This document shows, piece by piece, positions 8,413-16,659 of a DNA stretch of 64,000 bases. Position numbers and translations under genes: made by a program. This DNA is from Corynebacterium meitnerae. GTDB lineage: Bacteria; Actinomycetota; Actinomycetes; Mycobacteriales; Mycobacteriaceae. The notes below the pieces were generated by a model that saw nothing but the letters and a program-made list of their open reading frames with translations, made no database searches and was not told where the DNA came from. Location of the stretch: positions 124,001-188,000 of the forward strand of contig NZ_JAKMUS010000001.1 of assembly GCF_027570075.1 (NCBI RefSeq). The letters are read 5' to 3'. How positions within the stretch are numbered: the first letter of the stretch is position 1; the number at the start of each line of letters is the position of its first letter.

Positions 8413-9732
8413 GTGCCCTCGAATTCCGCTCAGTTTGCCCACCTAGATTCCGTGGACGCCGAACGCTGGCCATCCCTTGTTTACGTGCCGTCAGCTGCTG
8501 GTATGCGGATTCGTGCTCGCATGGCGGAGGCTAAGTTTGCTAAGCATTGCGCTCAGGCGGGCCTTGAACTGTCGCCCGATGGGGAACATGACCTCGTTGT
8601 CGACCATGCTCAGCTCTTCGATCGCATCGCGTTGAAGGGCTGGGTTGGTCTTGCAGAAGGTTATATGGCTGGTGAATGGCGCACGGACACGTCGTCTGAC
8701 CTCGTCAAGGTCCTCAAGGGATTGCTCGCCAGTGGGTATTCACCCAAAACGCCACACATGAAGCAAGACCCGAAGCTCGTGAGTGGGGAGATTCCACCGG
8801 AGCTTGTCGCTCGTTACGGGGGAGATGGCATGAGTGCATTCGCTGGTCATTTCTCCACGGGTGTTCCCACGACTGAGCGCATGAGCCGAAAGTCTTTCGT
8901 TCCTGCCGCCGGACGCGGTAAGGAGCCATCCAATTATTTCGTGGCAACAACGCATTTCGCGGCGCCGCTCGAGACGATGAAGCATGATCTCGGTGATGCC
9001 CAGGCGCGGAGCGTGAGCATGCTTCTCGACGAAGCTGGGGTCCGCGCAGGCACCCAAGTCGCTGAGATCCCGTGTTCCGGTGGGGCAGTAGCTATTGCGG
9101 CAGCTTCACGACGAGCCACCGTGGATGCTGTCGTCACTGATTCCGCTGTCCTACGAACTCTCCGCGAACGGCTGACGCTGGCTGGGGTGGCGGATTCCGT
9201 ACACATCAGCGTGACTGAAGATCCATCGCAAACACTTATGCGGCGTGCCGGCCGCTATGACGCCATCGTGTGCGCTGAGTATTTCGAGACCTTGCCGCAA
9301 CTAGAGCGGCGAACGCGTTTACAACTCATGGATAAGCTACTGGCTAAGAATGGCAGGGCAGTCATTCAGAGCGTCACAGCAACAGAGAAGCTTTCTGGCC
9401 CCGCGCGAGATGCCATGGAATCCTTGCGCGCCTACATCTGGCCATCGTTGGAATACTCGGATTCTGATGAGCTGCGAAGGATCGCCGATAAATACACCGG
9501 TTTGCGTGTGGTTGGAGAGACGCACGCGCCGGATCATTTAGCGCTATCGCTGAAACATCAGTTGACCACATTCCAGGGACAGCTGCGTGAAGCAGCCGCT
9601 GATGGGTTCGATGCAGTGTATCGGCGCCTGTGGATGTGGCAGCTCGCTCTGCGCCAGGCAATGGCGGAGTTGGGAATGCTGGACGTTGTTCAGTACACGC
9701 TTACGCACCGGCAAAGGTGGGGAGCGCGTTAG
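8413..9732 (+). CDS. Cyclopropane-fatty-acid synthase-like methyltransferase, degenerate SAM motif
   Basis: A 439-residue protein with the N-terminal domain of cyclopropane fatty acid synthases (LKGWVGLAEGYMAGEW, ~70-85) and a C-terminal Rossmann methyltransferase domain. The family SAM motif I (usually EIGCGWG) reads EIPCSGG here. The C-terminal helical part (LSLKHQLTTFQGQL, then LWMWQLALRQA) matches the family. The GTG start at 8413 is chosen because TATCCT (8400-8405) ends exactly 7 nt before it. Activity on unsaturated phospholipid acyl chains is possible but unproven, because the cofactor loop is unusual. Confidence 0.75.
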   Translation: MPSNSAQFAHLDSVDAERWPSLVYVPSAAGMRIRARMAEAKFAKHCAQAGLELSPDGEHDLVVDHAQLFDRIALKGWVGLAEGYMAGEWRTDTSSDLVKVLKGLLASGYSPKTPHMKQDPKLVSGEIPPELVARYGGDGMSAFAGHFSTGVPTTERMSRKSFVPAAGRGKEPSNYFVATTHFAAPLETMKHDLGDAQARSVSMLLDEAGVRAGTQVAEIPCSGGAVAIAAASRRATVDAVVTDSAVLRTLRERLTLAGVADSVHISVTEDPSQTLMRRAGRYDAIVCAEYFETLPQLERRTRLQLMDKLLAKNGRAVIQSVTATEKLSGPARDAMESLRAYIWPSLEYSDSDELRRIADKYTGLRVVGETHAPDHLALSLKHQLTTFQGQLREAAADGFDAVYRRLWMWQLALRQAMAELGMLDVVQYTLTHRQRWGAR

Positions 9733-9751
9733 GGCAAGGTCCTGAAGCAAA

Positions 9752-9812
9752 GATCCTTCCCCTCACGCCTTACTTGACATAATGTACATTATCGGACAAA
9801 AGGGGAAGGATC
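9752..9812. repeat. 12-bp inverted repeat enclosing a 14-bp perfect palindrome
   Basis: The outer arms GATCCTTCCCCT (9752-9763) and AGGGGAAGGATC (9801-9812) are perfectly complementary. The loop contains ATAATGTACATTAT (9779-9792), itself a perfect palindrome. The element lies between the convergent methyltransferase and YceI genes. It lacks a clear U-tract, so a simple terminator does not fully explain it. Confidence 0.6.
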
Positions 9813-9826
9813 GCTGTTGAGCTTGT

Positions 9827-10564
9827 TTAATCCTTCTTAACAAGGTTGAGGCGAATATTGATCTGACCCTCTTCCGCAATCTTTGCGGCAATGAAGTCAG
9901 GCGTTTCCACTCCGTAGTCCAGACGGTTGAACGGAATGTCCGCGTGGACAATGACGTGATCCCCGGTCCGCAACACCGTGAACTCTTGCGTGATCTCATT
10001 AGTGACGCCACGGATGGTCAGGTCGCCAGTAAGCTCCACGGTGCCTGCCGTACCGTCTTCCGGCAAGCTCGAAACGTCAGTCGGTTTTGTCAAGGTGAAA
10101 TACGCTTCTGGGTATGTGTCGGTGCTGAGGATCTTCCTACGCACATTAACGTCACGCACATCACGGTCCGTGACGATATTAGTCAGATCCACGGTCACCT
10201 CACCGGACGTGAGAGTTCCCGATTCAATGACCATTTCACCGCTCACGTTCGTCGTGGAGCCAGATGTATTGCGGGCATCGCCTGGCAGCAACTCGTCGAA
10301 GGTGAATCCAGCCGAGGTGTGGTTCTTGCCTTGACGGTTCAGCACCGTCCAGGTGCCATCCATTTCCGTGGATGCCGGCTTAGCACCTGTGGTCTCGATG
10401 GGCTCAGTCTTAATGCCTGGTGTGGACATCAGCGCCATCACCATCGGGACAATGGCGATCAGCGCGAGAATGGTTACCACGATGACGCCGCCAATAATGA
10501 TCGGCTTGTTGTTGCGTTTCTTCGGTTCGCGGGTGATGTCACCATCGCGCTCAACCGTGCTCAT
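9827..10564 (-). CDS. Membrane-anchored YceI-family protein
   Basis: A 245-residue protein. An N-terminal hydrophilic stretch is followed by one transmembrane helix (PIIIGGVIVVTILALIAIVPM) and then a YceI lipocalin-like beta-barrel domain (GTWTVLNRQGKNHTSAGFTF to the end, with GDLTIRGVTNEITQEF). YceI domains bind polyisoprenoid or other amphipathic ligands; here the domain is probably displayed outside the membrane. The ATG at 10564 (MSTVERDG) has GGAAGG upstream and is preferred to an in-frame codon at 10591. It lies 31 bases after the zinc-ribbon gene and is probably cotranscribed with it. Confidence 0.85.
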   Translation of the reverse strand: MSTVERDGDITREPKKRNNKPIIIGGVIVVTILALIAIVPMVMALMSTPGIKTEPIETTGAKPASTEMDGTWTVLNRQGKNHTSAGFTFDELLPGDARNTSGSTTNVSGEMVIESGTLTSGEVTVDLTNIVTDRDVRDVNVRRKILSTDTYPEAYFTLTKPTDVSSLPEDGTAGTVELTGDLTIRGVTNEITQEFTVLRTGDHVIVHADIPFNRLDYGVETPDFIAAKIAEEGQINIRLNLVKKD

Positions 10565-10595
10565 ACTTTCGCGCCTTCCTTCATCCCTCAAATGT

Positions 10596-10943
10596 TTAGC
10601 GGATTTGCTCCAGCTTCTTAGCCATCGTAACTAGCTCAGCACACAAGGACTGAATCTCCTCAGCATCTGCACCCTCATTCGCCGCCGTAGCGATGTCTTC
10701 TGCGGCGCACCTTAACTCGAACAAACGGTCACGAATAGTTTCAGCGCGTTGCCCGGAGACTTGATCGTTCTCAAAAGCTTCGAGGCTATTGCGTGTGCGT
10801 GCTGGGATCCCACGTCGCGCCTCATAGGCACGTTGCTTGCAGGAATCACTGCAGTATTTTCTGCGGCGCCCGCGTCCTGGTGTTTGCTCAAATGGCCGAC
10901 CACACCACTCGCAGTCGGAGAGCACTTCCCCACTAGTATCCAT
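10596..10943 (-). CDS. Small zinc-ribbon protein of unknown function
   Basis: A 115-residue protein. The N-terminal half carries four cysteines in a zinc-ribbon arrangement, CEWCGRPF then KYCSDSCKQRAYEARRG. The C-terminal half is predicted helical and acidic (LFELRCAAEDIATAANEGADAEE). The combination suggests a nucleic-acid or protein-binding zinc module, but no function can be assigned. The ATG at 10943 is preferred to a longer reading frame. The gene is divergent from rbpA. Confidence 0.7.
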   Translation of the reverse strand: MDTSGEVLSDCEWCGRPFEQTPGRGRRRKYCSDSCKQRAYEARRGIPARTRNSLEAFENDQVSGQRAETIRDRLFELRCAAEDIATAANEGADAEEIQSLCAELVTMAKKLEQIR

Positions 10944-10991
10944 AGCGCCTAATATCGTAGCGTGACGAAATAATCTTTTTGGTATCGGCAC

Positions 10992-11038
10992 GGAACAAAC
11001 AGTGCTAACGCGGCGTTATGTAGATGAACCGTTATACT
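10992..11038 (+). promoter_or_regulatory. Candidate SigH-type and SigA-type promoters of rbpA
   Basis: GGAAC (10992-10996), an 18-bp spacer and GTT (11015-11017) match the SigH/SigR consensus GGAAY-N18/19-GTT. A second -10, TATACT (11033-11038), fits the housekeeping sigma factor. rbpA is a known SigR target in Streptomyces. Confidence 0.55.
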
Positions 11039-11048
11039 CGTAGATCGC

Positions 11049-11076
11049 ACGGCCTGAGTCTGGGCCGTAACTTTTT
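11049..11076 (+). terminator. Terminator-like hairpin in the rbpA 5' leader
   Basis: ACGGCC (11049-11054), an 8-nt loop and GGCCGT (11063-11068) form a hairpin followed by AAC and TTTTT (11072-11076). It lies between the promoters and the ribosome binding site, so it could act as an attenuator. Confidence 0.45.
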
Positions 11077-11096
11077 AAGGAAGGGATTGGTAAAGC

Positions 11097-11465
11097 ATGG
11101 CTGACCGGGTACTACGTGGTAGTCGCATGGGCGCAGTGAGCTACGAAACAGATCGTGACCACGATCTTGCTCCCCGCAGGATGGCAAAGTACCGCACCCC
11201 CTCCGGCGAGGTCTTCGAGATTCCTTTCGCTGATGACGCCGAGATGCCCGAGGAATGGCCGTGCAAGAACGGCCAAACCGGCACCCTCATGGAGGGTGAA
11301 GGTGTTGAGTCCAAGCCGGTGAAGCCGCCGCGTACCCACTGGGACATGCTGTGCGAGCGCCGTACCCTCGACGAGCTGGATGAGCTGCTTGAGGAGCGTC
11401 TGGAGCAGCTCCGTAAGCGCCGTCGCGCCGCTGCCCGCTTGGCTAAGGAACAGCAGGAAAGCTAA
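11097..11465 (+). CDS. rbpA: RNA polymerase-binding protein RbpA
   Basis: A 122-residue protein that binds the RNA polymerase beta subunit and group I/II sigma factors and stabilises the open complex in actinobacteria. The sequence matches RbpA over its length: MADRVLRGSRMGAVSYETDR, the central beta-barrel (KYRTPSGEVFEIPFADDAE), the basic linker (KPVKPPRTHWDMLCERR) and the C-terminal sigma-interacting helix (LDELLEERLEQLRKRR). AAGGAAGGG precedes the ATG. It is flanked by a SigH-like promoter and a strong terminator. Confidence 0.97.
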   Translation: MADRVLRGSRMGAVSYETDRDHDLAPRRMAKYRTPSGEVFEIPFADDAEMPEEWPCKNGQTGTLMEGEGVESKPVKPPRTHWDMLCERRTLDELDELLEERLEQLRKRRRAAARLAKEQQES

Positions 11466-11490
11466 GCGGTTTGTCGGCGGACCAGTGAGA

Positions 11491-11501
11491 CGTCGATAAG
11501 C
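11491..11501 (-). repeat. Copy of the 11-mer GCTTATCGACG
   Basis: Intergenic copy, on the minus strand, between the rbpA stop and the bidirectional terminator. It is the only copy outside coding sequence, so codon use cannot explain it. Confidence 0.85.
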
Positions 11502-11542
11502 AAAAAATGACCCGGCTAGCTCTGTGGAGCTAACCGGGTTTT
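11502..11542. terminator. Bidirectional terminator between rbpA and ppm1
   Basis: CCCGGCTAGCTC (11511-11522) pairs with GAGCTAACCGGG (11527-11538) with one C/A mismatch. TTTT follows on the plus strand and an A-run (11503-11508) precedes it, giving a T-run for the minus strand, so it can end both convergent transcripts. Confidence 0.9.
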
Positions 11543-11557
11543 CGCTTGCGCAGAGTT

Positions 11558-12463
11558 TTAGTGGCGGTTGTTCACCAGACGTCCAACCTCGTACTTGAGC
11601 AACTTCGTGCCCTCCTCCGCGAGATCCGACGCGGTCGTGGCTGCGCGCGACAGCGTGCGCGGGATCTTATTCAAGCCGAGCTCAGAGAACTGGTACTTAG
11701 CCAAGCGGCCCATCTCATGGCTCAAGTTGCTCAGCTGCGTGGAACGGCGCTCAAAGCCCCACTTAGACACCTCGATGAGGGAGTCCTTGGCAAAGCTGGC
11801 GTCCAACTTGGATTCGCCCAGGGTGCGGTCCGTGAAGGTGATGGGCACCTCACGCACGTCGAAGCCTTCCTGATCAGCGATGTCGGCGATCTGAACCTGG
11901 AAGATGTAGCCCTTGCGGGAAAGCTCGTTGAAGTCAATTGCTTCAAGTACTTCACGACGGAACGCGCGGTAGCCCGCCGTCATATCCGCAACATCAGTGC
12001 CAAGGGCGAGAGACACGTACAGGTTGCCAGCCTTGGACAGCAGGTAGCGGTTACGCGGCCAGTTCACTGCCTCCCCACCGTCGACGTAGCGGGAACCGAT
12101 GACGAGGTCCGCGCCGGCATCAATGGCTGCCAAGAGACGTGGGAACTCCTCAGGCGCGTGGGAGCCATCCGCATCCATCTGGCAGATGACCTTGTAGTCA
12201 CGCTCAAGGCCCCATTCGAAGCCAGCAACATAGGCACCCAGAAGGCCAGTCTTCTCCTGGCGGTGAAGGACGTGCACCTGCTTGTCAGAGGCTGCGATCT
12301 CATCGGCCTTGGCGCCGGTGCCGTCGGGAGAATTATCGTCAACAACAAGGATCTCCACCTCCGGCGTAGCCTTACGCACACGCTCGATGATGAGCGGAAG
12401 GTTCTCCAACTCGTTGTAGGTTGGGATGATCACCAGCGTCGAGTCACTGGGGTTACCAGCCAC
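11558..12463 (-). CDS. ppm1: Polyprenol monophosphomannose synthase
   Basis: A 301-residue GT2 glycosyltransferase that transfers mannose from GDP-mannose to polyprenyl phosphate, supplying the donor for lipomannan, lipoarabinomannan and protein mannosylation. Motifs are VIIPTYNELENLP at the start, VVDDNSPDGTG near 41, and the metal-binding QMDADGSHAPEEF near 93-105. Lnt is encoded 9 bases upstream as a separate protein, as in C. glutamicum; in M. tuberculosis the two are one polypeptide. The last ~70 residues form a predicted amphipathic extension. Confidence 0.93.
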   Translation of the reverse strand: MAGNPSDSTLVIIPTYNELENLPLIIERVRKATPEVEILVVDDNSPDGTGAKADEIAASDKQVHVLHRQEKTGLLGAYVAGFEWGLERDYKVICQMDADGSHAPEEFPRLLAAIDAGADLVIGSRYVDGGEAVNWPRNRYLLSKAGNLYVSLALGTDVADMTAGYRAFRREVLEAIDFNELSRKGYIFQVQIADIADQEGFDVREVPITFTDRTLGESKLDASFAKDSLIEVSKWGFERRSTQLSNLSHEMGRLAKYQFSELGLNKIPRTLSRAATTASDLAEEGTKLLKYEVGRLVNNRH

Positions 12464-12472
12464 GGTCTCTCC

Positions 12473-14056
12473 TTATTGTTGGGTACGGTGCAGCGCGGGC
12501 TGCTCCTCGGTCAACCTAGAAGCATACCCCCGTCGTGCGCGGAACAACGACGCAAGCATGACCACAAGCCCGATTCCAGCCAGCAACCACTGAATGAACT
12601 GCCCGTAACGCACGGCAAACGTGACAGAGTCTCGCAGGGGCAGCTGCTCAATCAGGTGCGCGGGTTCAAAAATCTCGGTGTGCTGCGACACGGATCCGTC
12701 AGGATGCACGATGGCGGAGACACCCGAAGTAGCAGCAACGACCACAGCTCGATCCGTTTCGATCGCCCGCATCCGGCTCATGGCCAGCTGTTGGTACGTC
12801 ATGTCTGTAAATCCGAAGGTGGCGTTGTTCGTTGGTGTTGTGAGGATTTGCGCACCGGCGGCAACCGCATCGCGGTAGGCCATGTCGAAGGCGACCTCGT
12901 AGCACGTGGCCACCCCAACAACATGGCCGCCCATGTGCACGACACCGTTGCCGGTACCCGGCTTAAAGTCACCTGCCTGGTCCACGTACGAGGAGAAGCG
13001 ACGGAAGAAATCACGCATGGGCATCCACTCGCCAAACGGCTGGAGATACTTCTTATGGTGCTTCTCCCCTGCCCCTTCAGCAGGATCAAAAACGACAGCG
13101 GTATTCCGCGCGCCAACGCTATCCGACGTCAAAGTGCCCACGAGGACTGGCGCTTGAACATCTTTCACGGCGCCCATGATCAGGTCCCGTGCTTCATTAT
13201 CGCGGAATGGGTTCACATCCGAGGCATTCTCCGGCCAGAAAACAAGATCGGCATGGAGATTCTGTGAGCGCAGGTCCGCCGCGAGATCATGTGTGCGATC
13301 AACGTGGTTCTGCAGCACCGCACGGCGCTGCGCATTGAAGTCAAGGCCCAAGCGCGGAACATTGCCCTGAACAGCAGCGACTGTCACTTCCTCGGTGGTA
13401 TGGGAGTCCCTATTCACGTTCAACCCCGCAGCTGCACCGGCCGCCAAGGGCACGATGGCCAGTGCAAACGCCACGGCAATCTGCGAGCGCCCGTCCTGCC
13501 GCGCACGGAGCAGCACCAGGCCCCCAGTAGCCAGGGCACTCGCCACCAAAACGGCAGCAAAGGTGATCAGCACTGGGCCGCCGATCCAGGCCAGGTTAGC
13601 CAGCGGGCTGTTGATCTGGCCCCAGGCCAAGCGCACCCAGGAGAATCCACCGAAGGGGAACGATGACAGCGCGTATTCCACGGCTACGTACACGAATGGG
13701 AAGCCGATGAAGCCGTACTTGGAGCGCCCCAGGAGTGTGCCGAAGATACCGGTCACGATGGAATACAGGGCACAGAAAATAGATAGCGCGACCCATGGCA
13801 GTGCGCCCACGAACTCGCCAACCCACGGCAGAAGCGGCAAGTACAAAGACAGGGCGTACACAAAGCCCGCCAGTGCGCCTACCTTCACGCTCGGCCCAGG
13901 CACGGTGCGCCAAGGCTGAAGAGCCGCCCAGAACAACGCGATGCCGGCAATACCAGCGAGGGCATGTCCATGGGGCTCAAAGGAGAAGTACGAGACTCCA
14001 CCACCGATGGCAGCGAGAAAAACGCGCAGAAAGGCAACCAACGCAGGACGCGCCAT
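12473..14056 (-). CDS. lnt: Apolipoprotein N-acyltransferase
   Basis: A 527-residue membrane protein that adds the third acyl chain to the N-terminal Cys of lipoproteins. About seven hydrophobic helices (residues 1-215) precede a nitrilase-type (CN hydrolase) domain. Its catalytic triad is visible as Glu in FWPENASDVNPF, Lys in HHKKYLQPFGEW and Cys in VGVATCYEVAFD. A final helix (FIQWLLAGIGLVVML) closes the protein. The ATG overlaps the fxsA stop by one base (TAATG), implying coupled translation. In C. glutamicum Lnt and Ppm1 interact. Confidence 0.94.
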   Translation of the reverse strand: MARPALVAFLRVFLAAIGGGVSYFSFEPHGHALAGIAGIALFWAALQPWRTVPGPSVKVGALAGFVYALSLYLPLLPWVGEFVGALPWVALSIFCALYSIVTGIFGTLLGRSKYGFIGFPFVYVAVEYALSSFPFGGFSWVRLAWGQINSPLANLAWIGGPVLITFAAVLVASALATGGLVLLRARQDGRSQIAVAFALAIVPLAAGAAAGLNVNRDSHTTEEVTVAAVQGNVPRLGLDFNAQRRAVLQNHVDRTHDLAADLRSQNLHADLVFWPENASDVNPFRDNEARDLIMGAVKDVQAPVLVGTLTSDSVGARNTAVVFDPAEGAGEKHHKKYLQPFGEWMPMRDFFRRFSSYVDQAGDFKPGTGNGVVHMGGHVVGVATCYEVAFDMAYRDAVAAGAQILTTPTNNATFGFTDMTYQQLAMSRMRAIETDRAVVVAATSGVSAIVHPDGSVSQHTEIFEPAHLIEQLPLRDSVTFAVRYGQFIQWLLAGIGLVVMLASLFRARRGYASRLTEEQPALHRTQQ

Positions 14057-14538
14057 TAACGCTGCTCCCCTGCTTCACCGAAGTCCTCAGGCCGAGCCTC
14101 CTTGGACCACTGCTCAATCTCGTCGTGGTCAATGAACGATCCATACGTGGGCGAGTAACCACTCATCGGTGTGGAGCTGTAGAACTTCACACCAAAGTCC
14201 TCGATCTTCTTCTGCCAGCTACGCGCCAGCGACGAACGAACAAGCTCCCGGGTAGGTCGGAAGACCAAAAGCGCGCCAACCAGTGATGAGACGTACCCCG
14301 GAATAACGGACAAGCCCCATCCGGCGGCAACAAGCGCGGTTCCGCCCGCGAATTGGCCCATCGTTGACGCGCCTGTGGATGCGCGTTGCAGTTCCGCCCG
14401 CAAGGCCACGCTCGCGGACACGGCCCCAATAGCCATAAGAATAAACAGGCCAGCGAGCGCCCAGCCCACCCCGACAAGCTTGCTTACGCCCCAGAAGGCG
14501 AGTGCTTCGATGAGGACATAGGTGACAAAGAAAGGCAT
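14056..14538 (-). CDS. FxsA-family membrane protein
   Basis: A 160-residue protein with three to four hydrophobic helices in its first ~110 residues (FFVTYVLIEALAFWGVSKLVG; GWALAGLFILMAIGAVSASV; GTALVAAGWGLSVIPGYVSSLVGALLVF) and a polar tail. This is the FxsA/UPF0716 layout; the E. coli member relieves phage T7 exclusion when overexpressed, and its normal role is unknown. The ATG at 14538 is chosen because TAGTGT ends exactly 7 nt before it, implying a promoter here. It is the first gene of an fxsA-lnt-ppm1 unit. Confidence 0.8.
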   Translation of the reverse strand: MPFFVTYVLIEALAFWGVSKLVGVGWALAGLFILMAIGAVSASVALRAELQRASTGASTMGQFAGGTALVAAGWGLSVIPGYVSSLVGALLVFRPTRELVRSSLARSWQKKIEDFGVKFYSSTPMSGYSPTYGSFIDHDEIEQWSKEARPEDFGEAGEQR

Positions 14539-14558
14539 GCGGTGAACACTACCGCACG

Positions 14559-15860
14559 CTAATCCTTTTGGAGGTTGCCAATCAGCCACGTCACGTCATC
14601 ATGCATCCAGATGAAGAACGGGATGAGGTGCTTGCCCACGTCGAAACGCAAGAGCGGAAACAGCCGGCGAGTCAGCAGGTCAATGCCCCATTCGTCGGCA
14701 AGCTGCTTCGTGGAGGTATACGGGATGATGTCATCGTCAATACTCGCCCACAGTCGCGTATGCACGCGCGGCGGGCGCGTACCCAGCCGCATGGTGTCCA
14801 TCGCTGCGCGTGTTGCCGGCAAAGATGCGATGACGTCGGGCAAAGATCGCTTATCGACGATCCATGTCGCCGTATCCTGCCGCGCCGAATGCGGCATGGC
14901 TCCCAACACGCACCGATGCCGAGCGAGCTCGAGGAGCTCCTGGGCCGAGTCCGTCAATAGCGGAGCAAGTTCTGCTTCAATAGCCGGGTCAGCTGCCATC
15001 ATGCCGTCGAGCGCATAGGGCAGAACGAACGTTGCGGTCTCTGCTTCAACGTGGTCCAAGATGGCATCAAAATCCGAAGGAGGTGCACCACAGACCGCGG
15101 CCTTCGGCTGCAGATCGCCCGCATACTCTGGCTCCTCGACTGCAGCAGCTACTGTTCCACCACCCTGGGAGAAGCCAAAGAGTCCCAGAGACTCACTCTC
15201 CACACCCAGGTGGCGTGCAGCACGCACTGCGTCGTAGAGCGCATGCGCACCTGCAACGTGGTTACAGTACAGCTGCCGGCCTGATTCCGGATCGCGCGGG
15301 TAATCCGTCACCACAACATGGCATCCGGCAGCGACGAACATGTTAATCGCCGGCTGTTCATAGGCCGAGATGATGTCCAAGGGCCATCTGAATGCGCTGA
15401 ATACGGACAACGAATATGACGGGTCACAGTGCGGTGCCGTGCCTTGTGTACCCGGAGCATGCGCGATAACCGGACGGGGGCCACTGCCCTCCCATGGATT
15501 ATTCGAGCGGATCACCAGACCCGTAGCCAGCAGCGGACGGCCCTCCGCATCCGTCGTCGAGTATTCAATGCGCCACGCGGTGCCCGAGTTCATCGATGAG
15601 TTCAGCCCCATCACGCGTACTTCATCCGCCCTGATGAGCTCGCCGTTGGTCTGACCAGTGAGCCACTGATGGTTGAGGCTGGGTGCCTTCGGGTTCCGCC
15701 GGGGTTTAAGAAAACCAGCCACGAGTGGTAAGAACGTGCGCGCGTATAACCCTCGTGTTCCTTTCGTTGACGCGGCGTGGCGCCAACCGGCGGCGGCGAC
15801 AGCTGCACATGCACCAGCGAGGGCAGCACGGCGAATGCATCGGTTCGTCTTCGGCGACAT
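14559..15860 (-). CDS. Secreted or anchored lipase (LIP family)
   Basis: A 433-residue alpha/beta hydrolase of the secretory lipase family. The N-terminus carries basic residues and a hydrophobic stretch (RRAALAGACAAVAAAGW) suggesting export. The nucleophile elbow is GFSQGGG near residue 195, with a tyrosine-rich VVVTDYPRDPESGRQ strand before it and an Asp/His-containing C-terminal part (SIDDDIIPYTSTKQLADEWG). AGGAG lies 6 nt before the ATG at 15860, so the longer frame upstream is rejected. Likely substrates are tri- or monoacylglycerols at the cell envelope; this is a family-level inference. Confidence 0.82.
   Translation of the reverse strand: MSPKTNRCIRRAALAGACAAVAAAGWRHAASTKGTRGLYARTFLPLVAGFLKPRRNPKAPSLNHQWLTGQTNGELIRADEVRVMGLNSSMNSGTAWRIEYSTTDAEGRPLLATGLVIRSNNPWEGSGPRPVIAHAPGTQGTAPHCDPSYSLSVFSAFRWPLDIISAYEQPAINMFVAAGCHVVVTDYPRDPESGRQLYCNHVAGAHALYDAVRAARHLGVESESLGLFGFSQGGGTVAAAVEEPEYAGDLQPKAAVCGAPPSDFDAILDHVEAETATFVLPYALDGMMAADPAIEAELAPLLTDSAQELLELARHRCVLGAMPHSARQDTATWIVDKRSLPDVIASLPATRAAMDTMRLGTRPPRVHTRLWASIDDDIIPYTSTKQLADEWGIDLLTRRLFPLLRFDVGKHLIPFFIWMHDDVTWLIGNLQKD
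14849..14859 (+). repeat. Copy of the 11-mer GCTTATCGACG
   Basis: Inside the lipase gene; on the coding strand the reverse complement encodes Val-Asp-Lys. Confidence 0.85.
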
Positions 15861-15882
15861 TGTGGCTCCTTTGATCTCGGGG

Positions 15883-16632
15883 CTAACGCGGTATGTGGCG
15901 CCAGATGGGTCGTGGCACACACCGCATGATCCATGCGAGTAGCTGCAGCTGGCGTGGAATCCAGATGGTGCGGCTGCCTTTCTTCCGGGCAGCACCAACT
16001 ACGGCATCAGCTACGTGATCCGGCGTGACGGACAGGGGTGCGGGCTTCATTCCTTCCGTCATCGAACCGATGACAAAGCCAGGACGGGCAGTAATCAACT
16101 TGAGTGGGCTGCCATGCAAACGGTCAGCCAATCCCTGACAGAAAGCATCCAGCCCCGCCTTCGTCGAGCCATAGACATAGTTCGCCCGCCGCGCCCGCCA
16201 CCCAGCGATGGAAGAGAAAGCGAAGATTTCGCCAGCCTCCAACACGTCGGCGAGCACAGTGAGCATGCTCACCTGCGCCGCGTAATCAATGGTGGCTATC
16301 TCCGCTGCATGGGCCTCGTCGCGCTCCGCACGTTCCTGGTCGCCCAAGATGCCGAAAGCCACGATCGCGGTGGTGATAGGTCCGTTTATGCCGGCCTTTT
16401 CCACAACACTGCGGTGAGTGGCAAGATCCGTCGCCTCGAAAGCCAGTGCCCGGACGTCGGTGGCACCAGCATCCAGCAGGCGCTTTTCGATGTTGCCGAA
16501 GCGGTCCGGATTCCTCCCCGCCAACACAACTTCTCGCCCGGCACACATCCGTACTGCGATCTCGCCACCGATGTCACTGGTGGCACCGAGGAGGAGAAGT
16601 GTTCCGTTGTGAGAGCTGGCGTGATGACTCAT
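15883..16632 (-). CDS. SDR oxidoreductase, DprE2-like paralogue
   Basis: A 249-residue short-chain dehydrogenase. It has the NAD(P) motif LLLGATSDIGGEIA (~12-25), the Ser/Tyr/Lys triad in FSSIAG and YVYGSTKAG, and the ending RPIWRHIPR. The pattern VAFGILGD, RRANYVYGSTKAGLDAF and RPGFVIGSM closely follows mycobacterial DprE2, the decaprenylphosphoryl-2-keto-ribose reductase of arabinan donor synthesis. No dprE1 is nearby, so this is more likely a paralogue of uncertain substrate. TATAAT ends 8 nt before the ATG, suggesting a leaderless mRNA starting here. Confidence 0.8.
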   Translation of the reverse strand: MSHHASSHNGTLLLLGATSDIGGEIAVRMCAGREVVLAGRNPDRFGNIEKRLLDAGATDVRALAFEATDLATHRSVVEKAGINGPITTAIVAFGILGDQERAERDEAHAAEIATIDYAAQVSMLTVLADVLEAGEIFAFSSIAGWRARRANYVYGSTKAGLDAFCQGLADRLHGSPLKLITARPGFVIGSMTEGMKPAPLSVTPDHVADAVVGAARKKGSRTIWIPRQLQLLAWIMRCVPRPIWRHIPR

Positions 16633-16659
16633 GCCTGCCGATTATATGGATCAGTTCCG

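Noticed and set aside
11546-13267. A 573-codon frame antisense to ppm1 and lnt
   Set aside because: Shadow of two well-supported genes; low-complexity translation rich in His and Arg.
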